A stretch of 64,000 bases of DNA, from the NCBI RefSeq assembly GCF_036370855.1, contig NC_088113.1, positions 21,286,501-21,350,500 on the forward strand. The letters are read 5' to 3'. Below, in pieces: positions 53,346-64,000 of the stretch (its first letter is position 1; every line of letters begins with the position of its first letter). The notes beneath the pieces are model-generated. The model saw nothing but the letters and a program-made list of their open reading frames with translations. It had not been told where the DNA came from and did no database searches. The position numbers and the translations under genes were made by a program. This stretch comes from Dromaius novaehollandiae. Taxonomy: Eukaryota; Chordata; Aves; Casuariiformes; Dromaiidae.

Positions 53346-53590
53346 CGCAGGGCTTGGCCTCCTCGAAGCACCCCAAACCCCAGCAGCGGCACTGGGGACC
53401 CGGCCTCCCGCAAAGCCCCGCTCCTGCCTGGGCTTGGGCCAAAGCTGCCCACGAGGCCCTTGCGCTCGGTGCAGGTAATCCCGCCGCACCCGGGCCGGGG
53501 CCGGGAAAAGCAGCGGCTGCTTGGGCAGGCCGGGCGCTGCTGCGCGCTGGACCCCGCCAGGTCCTCGGGGAGCGACCGTCTGCAAACAGG

Positions 53591-53624
53591 TCTTCCTCCT
53601 CCTCCTCCTCCTCCTGCTCCTGCT
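53591..53624 (+). repeat. (CTC)n trinucleotide repeat
   Basis: CTC units with two CTG interruptions. They create spurious Leu-, Ser- or Glu-rich frames. Confidence 0.85.
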
Positions 53625-54629
53625 GACACGCGGCTGTGCTCCGCAGCCGTGCATCCCCGGGGTGCAACGCTGCATCACCGGGAGCAGGCGGCAGCCGGAT
53701 GGGGCTGGGCAGGGACCCGGCCCCCGGGGAGCTCCCGGAGGGCTCCAGCCCGGCGGCCGCGATCCCGACCCCGGGCGAGTCTCCAGCCCGGCGGCAGCTC
53801 CCTTGGAAGGGCCGTTCAGGCCGGACGCAGCCGCCATCCCGCTCTGACGGGGATGAGCGCAGCCTCCCAGCTCACGCGTGTCCAGGCACCGCGGTCCGGT
53901 CCCGGGGCTCTCGCACCCTTCCTTTACCGGCAGCTTTGAGTGAGACGGGCTCTTTGGGGCAAAACCTGCTCCTGACACAGCTTCGGGTCACTGCTGGTCG
54001 TCACCTCCATGTCTGCGCCATGGCAGCCGTGTCCCTTTGGTGCCAGGGACCCCGTGGTCCCCATGGGATGTCCCTCATGCACAGGAATGGGCATCCGAAG
54101 CCGCCATCCTCCAGCGGAGCCGGAGATGGAGACGTGCACGGGGATTGCTGGAGAGGAGCCCAGCGCCCCGGGAGCTGCAGCCGTGGCAGCGGCAGCCGGA
54201 CCGGCTCCAGCCGAGGACCCGACCCCGCGGCGCGCGCCGGCACCGGGACACCCGGAGCAGAGGCCGGGGCTGGGCGGGCTGCGCCGCGGCGGGCGAGCCG
54301 GCAGTGCCTGCCTCCGGCTGCTGCCTCCAAACCCACCAGACCCCCCACGAACGCACTCGAAACGTGGCGATCTCGTGGGGCCGGGGGGCTTGGTGGGCTG
54401 CGGCCCCGCTGCTCTGGCCGGGACGAGCAAAGGCCGCTCCGGAGCCGGGCGCATCCCTGCTGCCCCACTCTGTGCCCCACACACGGGGCCGGGCGGCCGG
54501 CTGGAAACTCCTAACCGACAGCTCCCGAAATCACCCAGCAACGGGCAGCGGAGAGCGAAAGAGAGACGGTAAATAACAGCTGGAGACGTTTTGGGTGAGC
54601 AAGACCCCGTGCCCAGAAAGCAGGAGAGC

Positions 54630-54740
54630 CTGGAGCTGGCAGCGCACCTTTCAGTCTGCTTTTGAGTTGGAAAAGACCACTCGATGCATTACACAGAAAA
54701 GCAGTAAAGGCGCCTAATAACTGCAGCTAATCACCTTTGG
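54630..54740. promoter_or_regulatory. Candidate regulatory island 8
   Basis: AT-richer patch with CCTAATAACTGCAGCTAATCACC and TCGATGCATTACAC sequences (paired-type homeodomain-like sites). A 14-bp stretch, GAGTTGGAAAAGACC, resembles part of the avian CR1 3' end but nothing else around it does. Confidence 0.25.
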
Positions 54741-55239
54741 GGCAGCGCGTGCAGGGCACCTCGCCGCGGGAGCTGCAGCGGGATTCGAGGGGAGCCGCGC
54801 GTGCCCGGAGCGGGGCCGGGCTGGGCCGTGCACGGAGCCGTCTCCCGCCCCGCCGGCGCCGCGGTCCCTCCGCACCCCCTCGCCAGGGCCCTCGTCCTGC
54901 GCCGGGACGGGTGGGAGCCGGGAGAGGGACAGCGAGGTGTGGGGTGACGCGCTCCGAGGAAGAGCAGCACCGTGGCCTGGAGGCTGGATGAGCGATGAAG
55001 TGATGGACAGAGCGAGAAATTCCAGATGAAGAACAGCGAGAGAAGAGAGATTGGGGGTGGGAATCATCTTTCCTGCCTGCTTCAAAGAACAAGTGGGATC
55101 TGACAGCGGGGGCCGGCAGCTCCCGGGGGACACAGCACGGAGGAGACGCCCGCGCTCGGAGACGCAGGACGTGCGCGAAGGCTCCTCCGCCCGCGACACC
55201 AGCCCGGCCGCGTGGAGAACCGCACTGGGGAGTCGGCGA

Positions 55240-55370
55240 CGGTCCCCGCGGCTGCAAATCCTGCCCTTCGGGAGCGAAAGTTTCACTTAACATTAATTGC
55301 TATTTAAACTTCATTCAATATTTGGAGAAGCTCAGCAGATTTCTAATAACTGCAGAGCCGGCGCCCTCCG
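55240..55370. promoter_or_regulatory. Candidate regulatory island 9
   Basis: AT-rich block with CATTAATTGC (55291-55300), CTATTTAAAC and TTCATTCAATATTTGG, then CTAATAACTGCAG. Sharp GC-rich borders on both sides. Confidence 0.33.
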
Positions 55371-55619
55371 GGGCCGGGGGGGCTGCTCCCTCCTGCCCAC
55401 CGCGCAGCCCTGCGCGCTCGCAGCGTCCGCAGGCCCGAATCACAGCGATGAAGCTGTCCGAGCCCCCGCACAGCCCCGGGTGGATGGGGCAGAGGAGCCA
55501 GCAAGCCTGGAGGTGCTGCAGCCTCGGCCCCCCCCGGCCGAGCGCAGGCCAGGCGACGGGTTGCCTCCGTAGGCGAGGAAAAGAAATGCCCAGAAAAGGG
55601 CAAGAGCAGCAAACCTGCA

Positions 55620-55770
55620 GCTGCTGGCGAAGATAAAATAAAGAATTGCTTTAATTAGGGCTGTTACAGTATTACCCTCCGATCAGCCGGCGATTTGGCA
55701 GCTGGCGGCCACGCTTCCGAACGGCCCATGAAAGTGATGGACAGTTTGGGGACCCTCCGGAGGTGACTCA
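55620..55770. promoter_or_regulatory. Candidate regulatory island 10
   Basis: AT-rich block with TTTAATTAGGG (TAATTAG 55652-55658), AGATAAAATAAAG (GATA type) and GTGACTCA (AP-1-like) motifs. Confidence 0.33.
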
Positions 55771-56128
55771 TAGAGGGCCGAGCTTTTGCAGGGGCGGGGA
55801 CGACAACGCGGGCAGGGTCAGAGATGCAGAGCCTCCGCCAGCCTGCACCGAGCCCGCCGCGACACGGGCACACGGGGAGTGGCGTGCGGAGGGACAGAGC
55901 TCGGGCGTCCCCCACCCCCTGCGCACACCCAGAAGCGGGCTGGGAGCTGCTGGGCTGCTTTGTAGGAATGTGGCTGGAAGAGCCGAGCCTAAGGATCAGC
56001 CTGGTGCACCCGTCCCCATCCAGCCCGGCGCTCCCGTCCCCGTCCAGCCTTGCCGTCCATCCCTGGCAGCCGCCCCTCGCTCCCCGGCCGGCACGCGAGA
56101 CCAGCACAGGCCCCTGTGAAGACACAGC

Positions 56129-56268
56129 GTGCACACACACACACGCACACACATGCACACGCACACACACGCACACACGCACACACACACACATGCACAC
56201 GCACACACGCGCACACATGCACACACACACACACACACACACACGCACGCACGCACTCACGCACACTC
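56129..56268 (+). repeat. Long (CA)n microsatellite with CG interruptions
   Basis: About 140 bp of CA dinucleotides interrupted by GCAC and TGCA units, ending in GCACG units. Nearly continuous alternating purine-pyrimidine. Confidence 0.95.
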
Positions 56269-56696
56269 CCGGGGAGCAGCTGCTCAGGCTGCAAGTGCAT
56301 TAGGAGACTGTAGCCGAGCATCACCTTCAGCGGCGCCAGGCAAGCGCCCTCCTCAATCAATACCGCGGGCCCGGGCGGCGCGGGCAGGCGAGACGTGGCA
56401 GGGACGGGAGATGCCTCGGCGGCGGCCCTGCTGCTCCCCACGGCGGTGCAGGGGCTCCCGTGGCCACGGCGGGGGCCGTGGAGGGGCCACCCCGTGCACG
56501 GTGCACCCCAGCCCCGCGGCGCGGAGCAGCGCAGCCCCGGGCCATCCGCGAGGCCGGGCACCCCCACGGCACGCAGCCGTGCCCGGAGCCCTCCTCCCCG
56601 GCAGCGCTCCCTGCCTCCGGCACAGCCGGCACGCTGCCGCCCGCGCCCCGGCGCCTTCCCGCTCCCTGCGCTGACATTGCGCGCGTCCTCCTCGGC

Positions 56697-56722
56697 GGGG
56701 GGGGGGGGGGGGGGGGGGGGGG
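56697..56722 (+). repeat. G26 homopolymer
   Basis: Twenty-six consecutive G. Its length may be unreliable in the assembly. Confidence 0.9.
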
Positions 56723-56734
56723 CCGTAATGGGCT

Positions 56735-56920
56735 CGCCGCGCCGAGTGCTTTATGGCCTGCTACCTGTCATAAACTGAGAAAACCAGGATCGATAAATCT
56801 TCCAGGAAACAAAAATCAGGGGAAATAAAACGAACTCAATGGGGAAACGCAGATAAACAGAATTGAAAGCGCCTGCTGGGACAGCTTGGTGCGCTCGTAA
56901 ACCCGAGATATACCGGCGGC
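56735..56920. promoter_or_regulatory. Candidate regulatory island 11
   Basis: AT-rich block next to the G26 run. It contains TTTATGGCC and TGTCATAAAC (Hox/CDX-like), ATCGATAAATC and GCAGATAAACAG (GATA/forkhead-like). Confidence 0.33.
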
Positions 56921-58558
56921 TTCGCCGTGTCCCCGCCGGGGCAGGGCTCCGCACGCAGCCAGCGCCGGGGGCCAGCGCCCGCACCGGGCAGGGCAGAGGG
57001 CGGCCGGTACCGGGGACGCCGGACCCGGCGCCGCGAGGACGCGTGTCCCCTCGGCCGGGCGAGACGCGGGGAGGCACCGGGGCCGGGGGCGGGGGGGGGA
57101 TGCAGAGCCCAGTGCATCCCACCTTGCCCCAGCACTGCACTGGCCCCGCAGGACAGGACGGGGCGGCTCCGTGCCCCCTCCACCGCCGAGCCCCGGGGCC
57201 ACCGTGGCGGTTTTCCAAATGAAACGGCTCTGCTGCCTCGGCAGCCCGGCTGGAAATGCGCAGGGAGCCTGCGCTGACGCCCTGCCATCGTCCCTCCAGC
57301 GAGCCGCGGCCACAGCACTCCGACCGCAGCAGGGCCCCTCCTTGCCGGTGCCTCCCGGCAGCCACCCCCTGCTCCCCGGCACCAGGCCTGCCGGCATCTC
57401 CGGCGGAGCCCTGGAAGGAGCCGCGCTGCCCTTCCCGGCCCCGAGGTCGCAGCATCGCAGCCGCCTCGGCGGTGGCCGCCCTGCGCGTCCCGAGCTCTGC
57501 AGGCGAGAGCAGGGCGCTCGCGGCAGCCGCGGGGTATCGGGGGGGCGGAAAGGGAGTTACCAACGTAACAAGGTTTGAGCGCGGGGGGAGGCTGCCGGCG
57601 CTCGCGGGACGGCAGGAGCAGCTTTGCCAGAACCGTTTCACGACGTTTCGCCAAGCAGCCGCCGGCAGAGCGGGTGGGGGATCCCTCGAGGAGCAGGAGG
57701 GGCCGAGCCCCCCGCAGCGGCTGCCGGGAGAAGGACCCTCCCCGGACACGGCCGGCACCGGGGCTGGGGGAGCACCTCCGGGAGCCGCGGGAAAGGGGCG
57801 GCCGAGGGGAACCGGTGGGAGCCACAGAAACCCGGGATCAGGCCTGGGCAGCCGGGAGCAGGCAGGGAGCAGCCGCGGTCGCAGCAGGGCAACGGGGAAG
57901 AAAAGCCTCGCGGGGACGGAGGAGCGGGACCCGCAGGAGAGGCGCGGGGAGGGGAGGGAGGTGCAGACGTTCAGGGTTTAATCAGACCAGCCAGAGCGCT
58001 CCAGATTAGGGCGACTTATTTTCCTTTAACACAGCACTGGTTTATCGGCGCTGGGTGCACGGGTGCTCGCAGAGGCCGCTGCAGGCAGGGAGCTGCCCAC
58101 GGCGAGGGCTCTGCACCGACTTGCTGCGGTGCAGCGGTGCCGACCCTCCGGCAAACACCTGTGCGGAGGCTGCAGCAGACCAGGGGCAGGGGGGCCAGCG
58201 TGCCCGACGGAGCAACCCCCGTCTGCTGCCGCCTCCTCCCTCCGCCCGGAGCGCGGGGCAGGACCGCGGTGCCGGCCGCCGGGAGCATCGCCCGCTGCCC
58301 GCCCTGTGCCGCCTGCGGCCGCGGCACCCTCGCAGCTCCCGGTCCCCGCTCGCACCGGGTCCAGCGCGGTCCCGCTCGCACCCACGTCCCCATGCTGCGC
58401 TGTGCCCCGCGCACCCGTGCATCACCCCGGCGTGCCCGGCACAAGAGGAGCGCGCTGGGGCGGCGCGGGGCTCCTCGGCACGGAGCGCACGCTGCAAGGT
58501 GCCCGCGCGAGGTGCAAAACCACCCGGGGCTTGAACAGACCAGCGGGCGCAGAGACAT

Positions 58559-58580
58559 ACACACACACACACACACACAC
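58559..58580 (+). repeat. (AC)11 microsatellite
   Basis: Eleven AC units immediately before the motif-dense island at 58582. Confidence 0.9.
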
Positions 58581-58581
58581 G

Positions 58582-58760
58582 GGTTAATATTTGGGTAAAC
58601 ACGCATTGCAGGGCAATTAGATAGGTATTGGACATTTGCAAAAGCATATTAATTGCCTAGTTATAGCTCTAGCTTGCTCTGTGCATTATTTACCCCACTG
58701 AACCGTTATAACACTAGTCAATCACAGTCTTTCTCTGCCTAAAGGAGCCAGGAGCTTCTC
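58582..58760. promoter_or_regulatory. Candidate regulatory island 12
   Basis: Directly after a CA repeat: forkhead GTAAACA (58595-58601), CAATTAG (58614-58620), an octamer-like ATTTGCAA (58634-58641) and TTAATTG (58649-58655), then GTCAATCAC. One of the densest motif clusters in the window. Confidence 0.4.
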
Positions 58761-59489
58761 CGTCAGATCTGCAGCCGGTCTGGAAGGGGAAGCGCTGCCC
58801 GGGGGGCTGCGATGGTGGAGAACGGGCTCCATCCAGCCGCCACGCAGCCTTGCTCCTCCCCGGCATCGGCCTCGCGGCGGGTTTCCGCTCCTCTGGCCGG
58901 TCTCTAGTTGGGGGGGCTGATCTACACGCAAACCCGGCTCAGTTCTCACTTTCCTGTTTCGCGACCTACTGAAAGCTCCGAGGACGGAGCCCGCGGCCCC
59001 AGGCGCAGCACCGGGCACACCGGGTCCCCGGGGAACCGCCGGCAACAGCAGCGCACGGTCCGAGGGGAGAGCCTGGCCCTCGGCCCCTCCGCCCAGTAAC
59101 GAGGAAGGGCAACGGCAGTCTGCGACACACGAACAGGGGTTTGGACTGCAGGGACACAACCCCTCGCGAGCTCGTTCACGCTCCCCAGCCTGAGCAGAAG
59201 CAACCAGCCGAGGCGTTGGGGAGCTGGTCCGGCAAATCCCGAGCTGCAGCCGGCGCCGAGCGCTCCTGGCCTGGCCGCGGGGCCGAGGACGTGGTGGGCG
59301 CAGAGCCCGTCTTGTTAGCAGCGACCTCGAATCCTGCCGCAAGGCGCAAACAACAGGAGGGCAACAGGGACGGAGAGGGGATTTGGGGAGGAGGCTGGAA
59401 AAATCCCGTCGGCCAAGAGGCAGAGGAGGTGGGTGCAGGAGGGAGCAGCAAGAGCAGCCTCCGCTCCCGCCCGCCCCTCCCTCCGACTG

Positions 59490-59620
59490 CAGCTATTATG
59501 TTTTGGGCTGCGATCAAGTGTGGCTTATTCTTTCCCTTCACAAAGCTCCGAGTCATAATTCATGGTTTATTATGGTTCGGTGAGTCAAGACACTCAAAGA
59601 ACTAATTGCCAGCTCAGCCT
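59490..59620. promoter_or_regulatory. Candidate regulatory island 13
   Basis: AT-rich block with GCTATTATG, GTCATAATTCATGG, TTTATTATGG and CTAATTGCC motifs in a CpG-rich background. Confidence 0.33.
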
Positions 59621-59994
59621 CGCTCCCCCGACGATCCCCTTGCGCTGCCCCTGCTCGCCCCCCTGCTGCGGGAGGGCGGCAGACAGGGAGGCTCCAGGAG
59701 GAGGAACCGGCCCGGAGCCGCCCCGGGTGCACGGACACGGGGACGGGCCCTCCCGGCGCCACGCAGCCCCTCGCGCCCTCGGTGAGGGAGAGCTGTGGCC
59801 GAGGCCAGCGGTGCCAGGCGAGACATCCCCCGGCACGGCACCGCTGGGGAGGGAGCTGCACCCGCCCCGGGTCGGGAGACCGGGGACTTCTCCATCCGCT
59901 CAGCTCGTCGTGCCTGCGCGGCCTCCCGCTGCGGGCAGACAAGGTTTTCTGTCGCGTGCTGTGTAGGTTGCACGAAAAATCCCCCCCCGTGTTC

Positions 59995-60125
59995 CCATCT
60001 GCCCGTTAAAATCTATGAATGAATCTACTCCTAATAAGCCTGCGCCCAGGGATGCTGACCCAGGTCGCTGAAAACACATCATGGCAACAAACTGATGCAT
60101 AAACATAGCAGCGCGAGTCCCGTGC
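59995..60125. promoter_or_regulatory. Candidate regulatory island 14
   Basis: Short AT-richer block (TTAAAATCTATGAATGAAT, CCTAATAAGCC, GATGCATAAACATAGC). Motif and composition evidence only. Confidence 0.25.
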
Positions 60126-60709
60126 CAGCGGCGCGGCCGGGCAGCAGCTCCGGCGATGGCAGAGAGCTCCGGATCGCGGGGCAGCCAGCAGCGCCGGCAC
60201 CGTGCCTCGGTGGCCCTGTCCCCTCCCGCGGGGCCGCGCGGTGTGTGGTTGCACCGCGCAGCCTCCGCTTCGGTAGCCGGCTGCAAAGCTGCGCCCGGCC
60301 CCGGGGCTGCAACAGCGCAGCAGCAGATCTCCGCCGCAGCGTGCACCGGCACCCCAAAAACCCGCCGGCAGGGCTCTCCCCACGGACGGTCCCGCCGCGC
60401 TCACCACGCCGCAGCTCCAGCACCGGCAAGCGTGCCCCGTTCGGGAGCAGCCGCGAGCTCGGGACCCGGCCCCCGCGCCCGGCTCGGGGCTGCACCGGCG
60501 GGTGACAGCACTGCTCCGCGCAGCGGGACCCGCAGCCCCGTCCCGCGGCGACGCAGGGCAGCCCTTGCCCCGGCCCCGGGGTCTGCGGGGGCCCTGCGAG
60601 GCGGCCGGCCGCGTGTGCCAGACGCCGTCGTTGCCTCCAGCAGTCACGCACGCGCCCTTTCTCAGATGGAAGTGTCGAGCCGGGGGAGCGCCGGGGGCCG
60701 GGGGCGGGC

Positions 60710-60990
60710 GGCTCTTTCATAACGGGGCTGCGACATGCATTTCTCTGACCCTATTTGCTGTCGTGTTAGTGGCAGAATTATCTCAGCTTTGCACTGTAAA
60801 TTAAAAACAACAAAAGCAATCCAACTCATTTGGTGATTGTGTGCAGGCCAGAGCTCCCCTTGCCAGGGAGTATAGATTAACCTTGAAACCTGTGGGTATT
60901 TCTGATTTTTAACCATCACTGGGTGGGTTGCTACCCGCACTTCCTGCCCTCTCATTAGCCCTTCAGCAGCCCGATTTTTACAGCTGCAGC
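60710..60990. promoter_or_regulatory. Candidate regulatory island 15
   Basis: About 280 bp of balanced composition with TTTCATAACG, TGTAAATTAAAAAC and GATTAACC motifs and several partial GATT cores. It has sharp GC-rich borders on the left. Confidence 0.3.
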
Positions 60991-61167
60991 AAAAGAGACG
61001 CAGGGCAGTGAGACCCCTCCACCCGCTCCAGGGCCGGCCGAGAAGTGGTTTTCACCAGCAAGAGGATTTTCTGCTCACGGGTTACTGGCCTGTGTGGAGT
61101 AATGCTTTTCTGGCAATTCACTCCCAAAGGGAACGAGCAAGAGCATCATCTGACAGTATAAGTAGCA

Positions 61168-61206
61168 AAAAAAAAAAAAAAAAGAAAGGAAAAAAAAAAA
61201 TTAAAA
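61168..61206 (+). repeat. A-rich tract
   Basis: Long A-run with GAAAGG interruption, then a second A-run and TTAAAAA. It resembles a decayed poly(A) tail but no element body was recognised. Confidence 0.8.
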
Positions 61207-61500
61207 AGGACTGTTACTATGGCTCCCTAAGGGACCCCAGACAACGATTTTTACAGCCTATCCTTTGGCTGTCACATGGTTTTGGTGCTTATCTATCTCA
61301 CGGGGATGATTTCTACTGGAGCAAGGCACCTGGCAGCAGGCATTAGCGGAGATTAGGCAGACGGGAGCTCAGCCCTGCTAGAAATCCAGCCCGCGAGGTC
61401 TCACACCGAGCACCCAAATCACAGGCTGGCAGCGCTGGCAGCTGCCGTGCAGAAACTGCCCGTGCAGAAGCGCGTACCAGCGCCCGTCCCGCAGAGCCGC

Positions 61501-61548
61501 CGGGGCCCGGCTGGTGTTTCGGGGCCCGGCCGGTGTTTCGGGGCCCGG
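61501..61548 (+). repeat. Tandem repeat, period 19, 2.5 copies
   Basis: CGGGGCCCGGCTGGTGTTT at 61501, one-mismatch copy at 61520 and partial third copy at 61539. Confidence 0.9.
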
Positions 61549-62039
61549 GGCAGCGGTGGGCCCTGGCTCCCAGGGCCGCGCAGAGCCGGCGAGGAGCACG
61601 GCGGTGCTGGGCAGCTCGTGCAGTGCTGCCGGGGTCTGGCACGGCCGAGACCGAGGCGGCAACGCGACACCCTGCCGCGCACACCGTGGGCAGAGCCGGG
61701 GGGGGAACAGAGCTAAGCCTGCAGCCAGGGCGATGGAGAAGAGGCGCGCAGACAGAGCCGCGCCGGCCCCGTGAAGGGCTCTCCAGCCAGCCCAGAGAAT
61801 CAAAGTCCTTTTGCACCATAAACCAAAATCCAAAAGCAGCTGAGAGGGAGGGGGCCCCGACCTGGCCTCAGCTGGGAGATCACCCATCCCTGGCACCCAA
61901 CGTCACACGTGCCGAAGGGGGCAGCGAAGCCCCCCAGCCTCCGGCTCGGTCGGGTCCCGGCTCCTCCGCATCCCAACGCCCTCGGCCCTGCCCGCCCGCC
62001 GGCTCCTGGATTGCTCAGGAATGCACCGGCTGTTCCCCA

Positions 62040-62330
62040 ATTTGCTGCCTCCCTCACAGAGAACGTTATGATTAAAATTAGCTGTCAATGTCCTAACGTA
62101 ATAATTCCCAGTGTCTGGTCCATCGCCTGTCAGCCCTCTTCAAGGAAAAAGAAAGCACAGACATTTGATGAGAAGAGGTGTCAGAAGTAATTGCATTGAA
62201 TGACTGCACGAACGGCAGCAGGAAAAACACATCGGATAGAGAATTCCCACCAGGAAGCATGAAAAAATCCTGCAGAATGCAAAGTGTTTATGAAAGTAAT
62301 TGATAGAATAATCATTGGCGTACGAGACAA
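62040..62330. promoter_or_regulatory. Candidate regulatory island 16
   Basis: AT-rich block with ATGATTAAAATTAGCTGTCA, CGTAATAATTCCC, GTAATTGATAG and GAATAATCATTGG. Homeodomain and GATA-like cores are repeated. Confidence 0.33.
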
Positions 62331-62784
62331 AGGAGAAGGGCAGCACCCCGGGGAGCCAGGGCAGGCTCCCTCAATCCTTCAGCCGTTCAACTAGCAGCGT
62401 TATTGATGGTGAGACGCTAACGTTTGCAAACGATGCAAGGAAGGAGACAGGCTTCTCCTCGGGAATGCGAGCTGTTTACCAAATGGCTCTGCCTGCCCTG
62501 CTCCCAGAGCAGCCAGGCCGGGGAGGCGGCTGGTGCGCTTCCCAGCAAGCACAGGTTTGAAAACCGATGGCACCAGCCCAGCGTGCACACGCTGTCTGCA
62601 ATGGGGTGCATGAATAATTGAAGGAGCTAGCCTGAGGAAAGGAGAGAGCGCAGCGCTGTTTGTAGAGGAGGGATGACAGGGAGGTATTCTGCAGCTCAGC
62701 CGCTCTCCTGGGGGGCCGTGGGGCAGACTTCGACACAGAAGAGCAACTCAGAGCCAGATATTAGCTCAAAGGCAAAACCTTTGT

Positions 62785-63035
62785 TGTGGGGGCAGGGAAA
62801 GGAGTTTCTTTGACCGAGACTTTTTTTTTCTCCCTAACAGAGCAGCTCTTTCTGCCATGTGAGCTGGAAGCACATTGCTCACGCTTGCAGGGAAGTCGGA
62901 TGGGGGAGCCGACCTCACCCAGGGGAAGGAGGTGTTTGTAACAACCCTCTTTGATGCCTGTGGAGCGCACGGTGTGTTTCCATTCAATTCCCTCGCTGCG
63001 TCTTCTGGGGACACGTTAAAGATAACAGCAAACGC
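62785..63035. promoter_or_regulatory. Candidate island 17 with an acceptor-like plus-strand sequence
   Basis: A T9 run followed by CTCCCTAACAG (62821-62840) resembles a strong plus-strand splice acceptor. The following about 190 bp is open on the plus strand and also on the minus strand. No family is recognised and no matching donor is obvious, so I call it a candidate regulatory or unknown element rather than an exon. Confidence 0.25.
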
Positions 63036-63109
63036 ACTCCAGGGCTGCGCCAGCCCCTCAGTGGCGCAGAGAGGCTCCTCTCGCGGGTGCCCGTGTGGTG
63101 GCGAGCTCT

Positions 63110-63143
63110 GGGTGCCGTCCCACTCCGGGTGCCGTCCCGCTCC
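63110..63143 (+). repeat. Tandem repeat, period 17, two copies
   Basis: GGGTGCCGTCCCACTCC at 63110 and a near-identical copy at 63127. Confidence 0.8.
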
Positions 63144-63334
63144 GGGCAGGGCTGGCGAGACCTTCCCCATCCCCGCGGGGCCCAGAGGAGCTGGGCCGGG
63201 AGCAGGGCAGGCGCCTGGGCAAGGCACTGCGCGGCCGCAGCCGTCCCGCCTGCCCGAATCCCTCCCTTCCGCCCCGGCTCCGTTCTCCCTCCTCGCCCCA
63301 GACCCCGCCACGCTCTCGCTGTACAGAGGGAAAG

Positions 63335-63700
63335 CTGCACCAGCGAATAATGAAATGATCAATCTCCAATCTGCTAAACAGCAATTTATACAGGTTTTCA
63401 GCACACACAGCTTTTATCAAATTGGTATTCACCTACTGAACACAAATGGCTTATTATACATGACCCACTTATTCACTGCTTTTCAGTATCGTTAATAAAG
63501 GTTTCTGTTGTGATTAAGTGAGTTGCTGCAGAACTGCTCATAGTAGAAAGCTGTAATGTGGCTGCTAAGCACACTCGCCCTACCAGAATATTTTTCTCCT
63601 CCGCTCCCTTCTCCCTCACAGCGACCATTTCACTATTTATTTGCCTATTGCTGAATTTCTGAGGGGAGCAGCAGAGGATAATGGAGGCTGTTTGCCCACA
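63335..63700. promoter_or_regulatory. Candidate regulatory island 18
   Basis: The longest AT-rich stretch near the right edge: GAATAATGAAATGATCAATC, CTTTTATCAAATTGG, GGCTTATTATAC, GTTAATAAAGG and GTGATTAAGTG. Borders with CpG-rich DNA are sharp. Confidence 0.35.
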
Positions 63701-63852
63701 TCTCCTCCCGGCACTCCACACTGGTGAGCACAGGAATTCTCCTGCCTGCACCCTGTCAACTCCAATGGCAAATCATCCCTTCGCTGTGCAAGCCGGTAAC
63801 CGCTGGCCCACGTATCGAACCGCCGCAGGACGCCGTGTGCTCCCAGGGCCCC

Positions 63853-63878
63853 CACGGCACGGCACGGCACGGCACGGC
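63853..63878 (+). repeat. (ACGGC)n pentamer repeat
   Basis: Five ACGGC units near the right edge. Confidence 0.85.
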
Positions 63879-64000
63879 CACCCGAGACCTGGCGTGCCTG
63901 GAGGCTCCTCAGGGCAGGGACCAGCTCTCCCGCAGCGCTTGCCGTGCACCTGCTCCTCCGGAGCCGCGCAGGAGGGACCGACTGCTGGAGCTGTGCCCCG

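Noticed and set aside
54660-54680. CR1 LINE 3' end
   Set aside because: Only about 14 bp resemble the element. The rest of the consensus and the terminal octamers were not seen.
55664-56567. Cys-Val repeat and Thr-His repeat proteins
   Set aside because: They are translations of the CA microsatellite.

Overview
This window is vertebrate nuclear DNA. It is most likely from a bird, or possibly another sauropsid. All three genes are split by GT-AG introns, spacing is compact, few interspersed repeats are obvious by eye, and the right third is extremely GC-rich, as on avian microchromosomes. The class assignment is inference; the gene identities rest on direct exon-by-exon translation. No prokaryotic, viral, CRISPR or plasmid feature was seen, and no exotic new system was found.

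Layout. (1) 1-24686, minus strand: RPRD1B, a reader of the RNA polymerase II C-terminal domain (CTD). Six coding exons are present (residues 1-277). The last coding exon was not found and is inferred to lie left of position 1. (2) About 24230-25530: a CpG island forming a head-to-head promoter, with NRF1, YY1 and ETS/E-box motifs in the 545 bp between the two start codons. (3) 25232-39676, plus strand: TTI1, complete in seven coding exons (1092 aa), with a 3' UTR probably ending near 41325. (4) About 41330-46700: intergenic sequence in which composition changes from moderate to very high GC. (5) 46726-51111, minus strand: VSTM2L, with its poly(A) signal and three coding exons, including a 51-nt micro-exon. 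The signal-peptide exon was not found. (6) 51112-64000: GC-rich sequence interrupted by AT-rich islands that carry homeodomain, GATA, forkhead and E-box motifs. These may be conserved regulatory elements in intron 1 or upstream of VSTM2L.

The adjacency RPRD1B-TTI1-VSTM2L matches the human 20q11.23 neighbourhood as I recall it, read in reverse. The genes do not form one pathway. RPRD1B acts in RNA polymerase II transcription, TTI1 in maturation of PIKK kinases, and VSTM2L encodes a secreted immunoglobulin-domain protein. RPRD1B and TTI1 probably share a housekeeping divergent promoter.

Most long open frames in the GC-rich right third are products of stop-codon scarcity and are not annotated as genes. 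Points most worth checking are: a Pro in TTI1 where human has a CK2-type Ser in an acidic degron; the C-rich to G-rich strand switch at the VSTM2L poly(A) site; the VSTM2L exon 4 acceptor built from a pentanucleotide repeat; and the series of AT-rich islands.
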